DNA of 64,000 nucleotides from Allochromatium humboldtianum. Its GTDB lineage: Bacteria; Pseudomonadota; Gammaproteobacteria; Chromatiales; Chromatiaceae. Shown in pieces: positions 17,799 to 25,205 of this stretch. Both the position numbers and the translations under genes were made by a program. The notes below the pieces were generated by a model. The model was not told the origin of the DNA. It made no database searches and saw only the letters and a list, made by a program, of their open reading frames with translations. Every line of letters starts with the position of its first letter. Within the stretch, counting starts at the first letter, position 1. The stretch spans positions 186,001-250,000 of the forward strand of contig NZ_JABZEO010000006.1 in NCBI RefSeq assembly GCF_013385175.1, given 5' to 3'.

Positions 17799-18536
17799 AT
17801 GAAATCAATCGCCATTATAAACTTTAAAACAACAGGTCCATCAACGGACAACGGGGATCGCCCCTTTGAAGTTGGCGCGGTGATTATGCGAAAAAGACAC
17901 GTAGAAGCGCATTATCACAGCCGAATAAATACCGGAGTTTTAGTTCGGCCAGACATTCTTTCACGGCATAAATTAACACCGCAGGCGATCCAGCAGGAAC
18001 CCACGGCCAACAGTGTCATGCAGGAGCTATCCTCTTTTTTAGAGCCAATCCCTTTGGCGGCCCACAATGCCGGTTTTCACTGTCGCTTCCTAGACGCGGA
18101 GTGGGCGCGTATTGGACAGACCCGCCATCAGGACTGTGCCTGTTCCAGGCTATTATCACGGCGACTATACGCGAACACGCTTGACCATCGGTTAGTGGCC
18201 ATGATCGACGCCCTGCGTTTATCGCAATTGACCAGGAATCCAAGCGCGTTGACGGATGCGGAGATGGCCGGCTATCTTTTCACGCATCTGGTTACCGATC
18301 TCAAGCGCCGGTACGCCTTCAAAAAGGTATCGCATGCCTTTCTATGCGAAGATTCAACGCGCTTCGAAGCAACAGTTCGAAGCCGCTGTGCAGCACGCAA
18401 GCCGTCGGTATGGGTTAGACCGCTCACGTTGTGGCCAGCAGAAACGCGGCTCCGCTCGTGGTTAGCGGCATCGCATTACACATATCTCCGTAAGCTGTTG
18501 AATTTCATGAAACACAGGCTGAAGCGTGCTCTATAA
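17799..18536 (+). CDS. DnaQ-fold protein with lost exonuclease site
   Basis: A 245-residue protein whose first 165 residues follow the DEDDh exonuclease layout of the DNA polymerase III epsilon subunit. At the place of the D-x-E motif it has IINFKTTG (Asn8, Lys10); at the second Asp it has LAAHNAGFHCRFL (His94); the catalytic His position in NPSALTDAEMAGYL is not His; only Asp153 remains. Four of five catalytic residues are gone while the fold signature is kept, so it is probably a non-catalytic nucleic-acid or protein-binding module. The C-terminal 80 residues are basic and unrecognised. It lies between two replication-like genes on the same strand. Confidence 0.6.
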   Translation: MKSIAIINFKTTGPSTDNGDRPFEVGAVIMRKRHVEAHYHSRINTGVLVRPDILSRHKLTPQAIQQEPTANSVMQELSSFLEPIPLAAHNAGFHCRFLDAEWARIGQTRHQDCACSRLLSRRLYANTLDHRLVAMIDALRLSQLTRNPSALTDAEMAGYLFTHLVTDLKRRYAFKKVSHAFLCEDSTRFEATVRSRCAARKPSVWVRPLTLWPAETRLRSWLAASHYTYLRKLLNFMKHRLKRAL

Positions 18537-18655
18537 AAATCAGTGACCTACAGACTTGTGTGTAATGCGATGGGTTAGCGGAGCCCCAGGTTTGGCCGTT
18601 ATCGACCCAGGAGAGCTTCAGCCACGGTCGGCGCTGAATGTAGAGAACATTGATC

Positions 18656-19531
18656 ATGACGGCACGGGACAGCAAAGCAACTATCAAGACGCTGATCAAA
18701 AAACGCTACGCCTATTTCGATCATATTGAGATATGGGTTGACACCGAAACAAAAATCCTCGACCGCTCAACACGGCAGAAGATTAAGAAGCAGGGGGCCA
18801 ACGTAAGCATCGTTCCATTAAAGATTTCCCCTTTTCAGGGCGAGTACCGCACTAAGCTTGAGCTGACGCAAGTCAACCCCCAGGTTCTCCAGATCCTCCA
18901 AGCGGCATTCGACCAGCACGCCTGCGCGTATCTCATCGCTCGTATCGAGTTCACGGTCGATTGGGTGACTGAAACTCCCGAACAGGCCCGAACATTGCAA
19001 CGGCTGTTTGAACAATATTTCATCCATCGGTGCCGCCGTCGGGCCGCGCCGCCCTTTTATTTCGAGAATGTGCACCAAGACGCCGACTCGGCGGGAACCA
19101 GCTACTTCAGCCCGAAAGATAGCCGCGGTCTTGTGCCGCTCATCTATAGTTCACGCCAAAAAAGACGCTCTGGCGATCAACCATGCGCGCATTTCGAGTA
19201 CCGGCTGACGACAACAGCGGCTTGCAAACGTCACAACTTTCGTGTGCTTCAGGATCTGATCGAATGCGACATCTTGGCGTTCATGCGCCAGCACGTTACA
19301 TTTATCGCCAAACCATCCAAGGAAGATGTGGGACGAGCGTTAGCATCCGCCGCGAACCCATCACGACGCACGCTAGAGAGATGCTGCAACGATTTCTTTA
19401 AGCAACGCCAAACGACCCTCGAACAGATTCCCATACAGCAACTCTTGTCCTGGCTACCGGAGCTTCACGCCTTGGCCCAAAAAAAGACCCCTGCACATCT
19501 TACAAAAATCGCCGATCTATTTTTCAAATAG
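18656..19531 (+). CDS. putative rolling-circle replication initiator
   Basis: A 291-residue protein. Features seen in replication initiators of small rolling-circle elements are YLIARIEFTVDW (about residue 95), a segment TSYFSPKDSRGLVPLIYSSRQ and then CAHFEYRLTTTAACKRHNFRVLQDLIECD, which resembles the conserved H-x-E-x-R step followed by a helix. A nucleophilic tyrosine cannot be pinned down by eye. ATG at 18656 is preferred over the TTG at 18650. The protein is followed by 180 bases without a gene and then the convergent helicase gene. Function is inferred from pattern and neighbours. Confidence 0.45.
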   Translation: MTARDSKATIKTLIKKRYAYFDHIEIWVDTETKILDRSTRQKIKKQGANVSIVPLKISPFQGEYRTKLELTQVNPQVLQILQAAFDQHACAYLIARIEFTVDWVTETPEQARTLQRLFEQYFIHRCRRRAAPPFYFENVHQDADSAGTSYFSPKDSRGLVPLIYSSRQKRRSGDQPCAHFEYRLTTTAACKRHNFRVLQDLIECDILAFMRQHVTFIAKPSKEDVGRALASAANPSRRTLERCCNDFFKQRQTTLEQIPIQQLLSWLPELHALAQKKTPAHLTKIADLFFK

Positions 19532-19710
19532 CTATCATCGGCGCATAATAATATATACACATCACAAGCGGTTTATTTTTCCTAGAACTGGCGATCTTTA
19601 GTATTCTCAAGCTCCAAAACACCGTCTTTAAGGGGGTTACAGCCAACATCGCTTGTGTCAGTTTGCGTCACCGTGAGGGTGAACGGTAATTGCGCCTTAG
19701 TTTAAAATCT

Positions 19711-21561
19711 CTACACCGTTTTTTTCACACACTGCTGCTCAAACTCCGCCTCCAGGAACGGACAGCGCTGCGTCAGTGTTAATGGCTGTCGTGTCTTTGG
19801 GTTGTAGCTTTGATAAGGAGGACTTAGGAGAAAAAGTTCACGCTTGGCGCGTGTGATGGCGACATACAGCAATCGACGTTCCTCCTCCTGGGCAGCGACG
19901 CTATGCGCCCAACAGTGAGGGAAATGCCCGTCAACCATGTCGATCACGATCACCACCTCATACTCCAGGCCCTTGGCACTGTGAATGGTTTGTAGTGCCA
20001 CGCTGTTCATGTGCTCGCTTCGGTAGCGCTGGATTTCCTGAATCGCCTGTTTGCACGTCTGGCCACGGACCATCGGCATCAGTTGCGTGATCACCGGCAC
20101 GATCAGATGTCGGTCCTGGTGTTGGTAGTGCACCAGAACGTCTTGAATCAGACTCAGCTGTGCTTCGATCGAACGCGCCTGCTGTGCGGCCTTCAGTTTC
20201 TTGATCAGGTACAAGTGTTTCTTTTTCGAGGCCTTCAAATGGCGAATGGCGTCCTGGTTTCGCGAGTGCGGCGTCAAGCCGCAGATGTGCAGCACGGTGT
20301 CGACGGCCTCCATCGGGGCCTTTTTTCCCCTTGCGAACACGCGCAGGAAGGCTTCCAGACCGTCACAGATGTGCTTCAACGTCTCCTCGCTGCCCAAGAC
20401 CGTTTTGATTCCCTTGGATTCCAGGGACTTGTGCAGATCACGCAAGCTCAGTTTTTCACGAGCCAGCACCGCAATCTGGCACGCCTTCACTGTCCTGGTG
20501 AGGCGGTTTAGGAGCTGCCCGACCTCCTGCGCTTGAGTCTCCTTGGTGGGGCACAGAATCAGCTCAGGTTTCTTGCCGTGCACCGTGGATGTCATCGTGA
20601 GGGGCGTCACGTTGAGACGGCGTCGCACCACGTTGGCTAAATCCAGGATTTCCTGCGTACTGCGGTGTGACTGACTCAGGGCGCGGGGCTGAACTTGGTG
20701 CTTCTCGGCAAAGTTCCACAGAGTGCCGGTTTGTGCGCCATGAAACCCGTAGATTGTTTGGGCATCGTCGCCAACCACCACGACTTTATCGATCACGGTC
20801 GCGAGCAACTCGATGAGTTTCAACTGAATCGAACTTAAGTCTTGAAATTCGTCGACGAGCAGCACGTGGTAGCGCTTGCCGATGTTGCGCAAGGCTTGCG
20901 GCGTGTTTTTGAAATACTCGACCGGTCGATGCAGCATATCGCTGAAGGCGAGGCGACAGTGGTTCTGCTGGCTTTTGACTATTTGCGCCTGCAACGCTTG
21001 TAGTGTCGGTGCGTGCATCCGCCGGTTGAAGTCAAGCGTGTCGAGATCGGCCTGGATACAGGTGCCGCGTAAGATCGACCGTTTGAGTACGGTGAACAGT
21101 TCACGCTCGGTTTCATCGTCGAGTGGTGTGCCCTTGAAGGCCCGCCTGAATTTTCGCTTGATCAGCGCTTTGACGCTTTTGACATCGGTGGGTCTGGGTG
21201 TTTTTGAGTAGCCAAATGCGGCGGGATTAGTCGTGATGAGTTCATAGCCAAAGCCGTGAATGGTCGCAACCTGAATATGGCGAATACCGGCTTTCTTCGC
21301 GCGCTTTCGCAGCGTGACTTCAGCGCGCGCTGAGTGCGTCAGCGCCAGAATCGTTTGGCCCTGGTACTTCGGGGCTCCTGCAATGGCGATCAGTGTGCTG
21401 GTTTTACCAGAGCCAGGGCCAGCGTTAATCACGTCGATCTGGTTGACAGAGGCGATGATGGATTGCTGCTCTTGGGTAGGTTGAAAGATGTGAGGCTTAC
21501 CCGGTTGTCGATGCGGACGGCTCATAACAACGTTCTCAGTCGCATTGTTGAACATCAACAT
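19711..21561 (-). CDS. UvrD/Rep-family superfamily 1 helicase
   Basis: A 616-residue DNA helicase with the family motifs in order: PTQEQQSIIAS (Q motif), NAGPGSGKTSTL (Walker A, residues 46-57), ILALTHSARAEV (Ia), HVLLVDEFQDLS (Walker B), VVGDDAQTIYGFHGA (III), QSHRSTQEIL (IV), LQTIHSAKGLEYEVV (V) and RRLLYVAITRAKRELF (VI). All key residues are present, so it should be an active 3'-5' helicase. It is somewhat shorter than host UvrD (about 720). Among replication-initiator-like genes it is probably the element-encoded helicase that unwinds DNA during rolling-circle replication (inference). A second start at 21525 is possible. Confidence 0.9.
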   Translation of the reverse strand: MLMFNNATENVVMSRPHRQPGKPHIFQPTQEQQSIIASVNQIDVINAGPGSGKTSTLIAIAGAPKYQGQTILALTHSARAEVTLRKRAKKAGIRHIQVATIHGFGYELITTNPAAFGYSKTPRPTDVKSVKALIKRKFRRAFKGTPLDDETERELFTVLKRSILRGTCIQADLDTLDFNRRMHAPTLQALQAQIVKSQQNHCRLAFSDMLHRPVEYFKNTPQALRNIGKRYHVLLVDEFQDLSSIQLKLIELLATVIDKVVVVGDDAQTIYGFHGAQTGTLWNFAEKHQVQPRALSQSHRSTQEILDLANVVRRRLNVTPLTMTSTVHGKKPELILCPTKETQAQEVGQLLNRLTRTVKACQIAVLAREKLSLRDLHKSLESKGIKTVLGSEETLKHICDGLEAFLRVFARGKKAPMEAVDTVLHICGLTPHSRNQDAIRHLKASKKKHLYLIKKLKAAQQARSIEAQLSLIQDVLVHYQHQDRHLIVPVITQLMPMVRGQTCKQAIQEIQRYRSEHMNSVALQTIHSAKGLEYEVVIVIDMVDGHFPHCWAHSVAAQEEERRLLYVAITRAKRELFLLSPPYQSYNPKTRQPLTLTQRCPFLEAEFEQQCVKKTV

Positions 21562-21741
21562 GCCCCAGCGCTTCCGTTGACCAGGCTGGTCCAGGCGATC
21601 GAAGTGAGGGTGTTCGACGGAGTTGGGAATCTGCCGCGTGCGTCACTTGGCCTGTGAAGGCTGGCGAATGTTGGCGAGGTTCATCTCGCTGGCGAAGGGA
21701 GCTGTATGCATCCGGGGATACACCCAGCTCCCTGTTAATGC

Positions 21742-22782
21742 TTACGAGCGAGATGCCAGGCGCTTCCTCTGTGAGGACACGCGACGCTTGGTCGGCGTCG
21801 GAGTGGCTAATCCGGAGCTGGAAAGCAAGGGCACTGGCGGTACCTGTGGGTGTGGCTTCACGCCATTAGAGGCTGTCGTCGAAGAGGATGAGAACAATTC
21901 ATCGATCGCCTGCTGTAGATCGTTCCGCGCCTCTTCGGCTGTGGTTTTGGTGTAGCGGGCTTCTTCGTAAGCCTTAAGACGACACCGATGCTCTTCAGTA
22001 AACAGATCATTTAATGCTTTCCATTCTGGAGGATTTTGCATACTCAGCCAGGGATCGCTATTTAAGTGTTTCTGAATTTCTTTGAGCCCATGTTTAAGGG
22101 CGTTTTTTGTTGTCTCTCGTGAGAACTTTGCTGGCTCGTGAAGTGAGTTCTGCTCCAACTGCTTACCCGAGAGGACCAGCTTAATACAAAGCGCCTTGGC
22201 CGCGTCTTGTGCCATCGAGCGATAGCGATCCCTCGCGACCTCGTTAACGACGGTTGACTCACGGTACACATGAATAGTCATGTTTTTATTGACCGTTACT
22301 GAGACTTTGTCATTTTTTCCTAGAATGGTGTCTAGCGTGTTGAAAACCGCTGCGGCCTCCTGAGGTGAGTTAGTCATGAAATGATAGTACAGCGTCACCT
22401 GCTTGAAACGAACATGTTCCAGGGTGATCTGATCGATGGCTGAGCGGCTGACTCCCGCTTTAGCCAGATAATACTGAAGCATCATCAGCAACAACTTTGC
22501 CGACAACCGCAGCCCGTTCTTGGCAAAGAGTGAGTGAACCGCTGCACACTGCGTCACATCCGCTTTCAGACGATAACCCGTCACCCGCACGGTCGGCAGC
22601 TGACTCGCCTTGGCGAATAATGGCTGTACTGCATACTCGAACTGAGAAAAACGCACTGTTTGAGAAAACATGCTGTTGTATGCGGTGATCTTTCCATTCT
22701 GATTAATCCTGCAATTTTGCTCGTAGGGTAGCCGCTCGTTCAGATGCTGGACATCCACGTCGATAACAAAAGAAGCGTTCAT
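21742..22782 (-). CDS. putative replication initiator paralogue
   Basis: A 346-residue protein. The start at 22782 has GGAG six bases upstream. It shares with the 16103-17596 protein the sequence GYRLKADV, a helix LQYYLAKAGVSRSAIDQ, a strand VRFKQVTLYYHF and a later ALCIKLVLSGKQLEQNSL, the order expected for II/X-type replication proteins. The C-terminal third is charged and ends in a Ser/Pro-rich linker and a basic tail (TKRRVSSQRKRLASRS), again as in the paralogue. It is transcribed toward the helicase gene, 180 bases away. The assignment as a replication protein is tentative. Confidence 0.45.
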   Translation of the reverse strand: MNASFVIDVDVQHLNERLPYEQNCRINQNGKITAYNSMFSQTVRFSQFEYAVQPLFAKASQLPTVRVTGYRLKADVTQCAAVHSLFAKNGLRLSAKLLLMMLQYYLAKAGVSRSAIDQITLEHVRFKQVTLYYHFMTNSPQEAAAVFNTLDTILGKNDKVSVTVNKNMTIHVYRESTVVNEVARDRYRSMAQDAAKALCIKLVLSGKQLEQNSLHEPAKFSRETTKNALKHGLKEIQKHLNSDPWLSMQNPPEWKALNDLFTEEHRCRLKAYEEARYTKTTAEEARNDLQQAIDELFSSSSTTASNGVKPHPQVPPVPLLSSSGLATPTPTKRRVSSQRKRLASRS

Positions 22783-23342
22783 GTGAGTCTCCAATAAGAA
22801 ATGATTGAGTGACGCCGGACCGCCTAAAGCGACGCTGCGTCAACTGGTCTAACACAACCCCCGCGTCGTTGATCACTTCGCGGTTTACGCATCGTTTTAT
22901 GCGGTGCGAATCTCGCAGATGTCCACAACGCTGTGGCCTGTGCTTTTGAGCGTGGGCCACAGCCCAGCTTTCACGCGGCGATATACCGCCACGCAAGCGC
23001 ACACAAAGAGGACATCGGTCGGACGTGGCCAAATCAAGGCGTACTGCGTTGACACATCCGGCACCTGGTGCCGTTGGACCAACGCTCTGCCAAGCGCCCA
23101 CCCAGTCACGGGCGCGTTAGTGACGCGCCGCTTGGGGCGGGTGGTGGACTGACGGGGTGTCTCACACATGGGCGTTTAGATCTCCGAACTATCGTGCTAG
23201 CGAGCCGGAGCCGACATGGTTTCCTGCTCTAGCAGTCCCTTTTCACAGTATTTTTTCGAACCTCGCTTTTCTGCACATCGGCCCACCGTCTAAACAGTTT
23301 AAAACGCTAAAAAACGCTGTTTTCGGATCAAAAGCTGCAAAT
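22783..23342. other. 560-bp intergenic region
   Basis: No supported gene. It holds an 8-bp inverted repeat (CTGTGGCC at 22931-22938, GGCCACAG at 22955-22962) with a 16-base loop that could form a hairpin. Lying upstream of a replication-like gene, it may contain control or origin sequences; nothing more specific is visible. Confidence 0.35.
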
Positions 23343-23413
23343 TTTTGGGAGGAAAAATCCTCTCAAAAAAACCTAGTCAACACGCTACTTTGAGAGGATT
23401 TTTCCTCCCAAAA
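23343..23413. repeat. perfect 25-bp inverted repeat, 21-base loop
   Basis: Arms at 23343-23367 and 23389-23413 are exact reverse complements (core GGGAGGAAAAATCC). The pairing stops abruptly on both sides. There is no U-tract after it, so it is not an ordinary terminator. It lies just before the structured RNA candidate and behind a region without genes; it may be the end of a mobile element, an origin hairpin or an RNA processing signal. Confidence 0.9.
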
Positions 23414-23443
23414 TCTGTAATACAGGTTTCAGGGCTTGCCTTG

Positions 23444-23651
23444 ACCAGTTGACAAACCCCGTTATGTTCGCGACCGGGGCGAAGTAGTTGATGTAAGCGA
23501 GAAGTGCGGAGGGAGCGGTTGGACGGACAAACCGTCAACGGAGAAGGAGCGGCGGGAGGAGCACTAAACTGGTAAAAAGCAAACCCGGTTAAGCACGAAA
23601 GGTGCTCAACAGAGCTTGCCAGCCACTGAGTTTGATACAGGCTTTCTGTGG
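23444..23651 (+). ncRNA. candidate structured RNA, possibly HEARO/omega-RNA-like
   Basis: The region is dense in complementary segments: a closing helix ACCAGTT (23444-23450) with AACTGGT (23567-23573), hairpins CCCCG/CGGGG (23457-23461/23475-23479), GTTGGACGG/CCGTCAAC (23518-23539), AGCAC/GTGCT with a GAAAG loop (23592-23606) and CCAC/GTGG (23623-23651). It contains no plausible protein and its purine-rich linkers look like RNA junctions. The size of about 200 nt and shape recall HEARO RNAs (omega-RNAs of IscB), which also occur without a nuclease gene; I believe IscB is known from purple sulfur bacteria. No iscB gene is here, so the class is a guess and orientation is inferred. Confidence 0.45.
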
Positions 23652-23732
23652 TGAAATTCTGTGGTCAGATAGGCTTAATTGACAAAGTTAACTATGAGGG
23701 ACTAGCGAAAATAGTTCTCGATTCAACATCGC

Positions 23733-25148
23733 TTATGGCCTTTGCCTTCCTGAGAAACCAGCACCATGAAGCTGCTCTGCGACATAAACTGCATAATTAT
23801 CTGTCATTCCCGATATATAATCGATCACACGTCGCAAACATTGATATTCACTCCATTCATGACCTGGCGGAGGATTTAATTCATTTGGATAGTGCTCGCC
23901 AAGCATTTTTAAAATTAGCGAAGATTTCCACCCAATAGATACTTCATGTCGAGGGCTGTTTAGATACTGCGCCTGATCAATTGCCGCACTGCAAAAAGCA
24001 TTAAGGAGGGTTTCAAAAACAGAGTAGGAACCCAACTCATTTTCTATTTTTTTTAAATCGCCAAATATGCTTTCACGGGCCATTTTTTTGGCTGTACCAA
24101 TCACTTTTTTTCGATTGTCACCATCTTCAATCGCATCAAATAAACTAAGTCCCTTTCGATAAGATCCAGACATAATTTCTTCGTAAACATTCATAAATCC
24201 ATCAACAGCGCCTGATATAACTTGATCAAATATTTTTCCGCGAATTCTCGCAAGATTGACGCGAAATGATTCGTAACCGGGAACCAAAAAATTTTCCAAC
24301 TCAGCCTGATCTTCGGGGGAGAGCACATCAAAAAGCAGCGACCGGACCGCGTCATAGGAAATAATTCGTAATTCGACGGCATCCTCAAGATCCAAAATGG
24401 CATAGCAAATATCATCTGCCGCTTCAACCAAATAAGCCAAAGGATGACGAGCCCAATTCGGAGCCCCTTCTTCCAAACAAATCATACCGAGTTCTGAGGC
24501 GACTTCCTTAAGAATACTTTCTTCGGTTAAGAAAGCACCGAATTTTTTACCAGGTATTCTGCTGCTCCAAGGATACTTGAGAAAAGCACCCAGTGTCGCA
24601 TAAGTCAAACGTAAACCACCCTGAAAAAGATGGTTTTCCGTTTGGGTAATCATGCGAAAGCCCTGCGCATTGCCTTCAAAAAACATCAGGTCACGCTTGT
24701 ACGCCCGACCAAGACTCCTGAAAAGCCGTGGTCCATTCGTCTCAAACCAATGCGTCATGGCCTCTTCGCCACCATGCCCAAATGGCGGATTGCCAATATC
24801 ATGCGCCAGGCACGCGGCCTCGACAATAGAGCCTAAATCGTCAGGGCTTATTCCATCAGGCAGGTCATCTTTAATTCGAAAGGCAAGCGCTTTACCTAAA
24901 GATTTTCCAACTTGGGCCACTTCGAGGCTGTGTGTAAGCCTTGTGTGAACATGATCATTAGCCGCGAGTGGATGAACTTGTGTTTTTTTGCTGAGACGGC
25001 GGAAAGCTCCTGAAAAAATGATTCGCTGTATATCTTTATCAAATGGGCTGCGTTTATCAGCAGAGCTTGGCAGGCCGGCCGATTGACCTAATCTTTTTGA
25101 TGAAAGCAACTTATCCCATGACATCGTTTTTTTGTTTGATTCAACCAT
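23733..25148 (-). CDS. dgt: dGTP triphosphohydrolase
   Basis: A 471-residue HD-domain enzyme that cleaves dGTP to deoxyguanosine and triphosphate. The metal-binding motif is clear: LTHSLEVAQVG with His73, CLAHDIGNPPFGHGGEEA with His116-Asp117, and a later EAADDICYAILDLEDA. The start has GGAG eight bases upstream. It lies 57 bases behind brxL on the same strand and is probably the last gene of the BREX transcript. Bacterial dGTPases are known as anti-phage factors that drain the nucleotide pool, so a defence role is more likely here than housekeeping. It is more AT-rich than the BREX genes, suggesting a separate origin. Confidence 0.9.
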   Translation of the reverse strand: MVESNKKTMSWDKLLSSKRLGQSAGLPSSADKRSPFDKDIQRIIFSGAFRRLSKKTQVHPLAANDHVHTRLTHSLEVAQVGKSLGKALAFRIKDDLPDGISPDDLGSIVEAACLAHDIGNPPFGHGGEEAMTHWFETNGPRLFRSLGRAYKRDLMFFEGNAQGFRMITQTENHLFQGGLRLTYATLGAFLKYPWSSRIPGKKFGAFLTEESILKEVASELGMICLEEGAPNWARHPLAYLVEAADDICYAILDLEDAVELRIISYDAVRSLLFDVLSPEDQAELENFLVPGYESFRVNLARIRGKIFDQVISGAVDGFMNVYEEIMSGSYRKGLSLFDAIEDGDNRKKVIGTAKKMARESIFGDLKKIENELGSYSVFETLLNAFCSAAIDQAQYLNSPRHEVSIGWKSSLILKMLGEHYPNELNPPPGHEWSEYQCLRRVIDYISGMTDNYAVYVAEQLHGAGFSGRQRP

Positions 25149-25205
25149 GAATGCGCTCCAATCTCGTTTGATTAAAATCTCGAACCCTAATAAACCGAAA
25201 AAACG

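Noticed and set aside
23157-23393. small plus-strand gene ending inside the 25-bp inverted repeat
   Set aside because: It crosses one arm of the repeat, has a GTG-like weak start and no protein-like composition.
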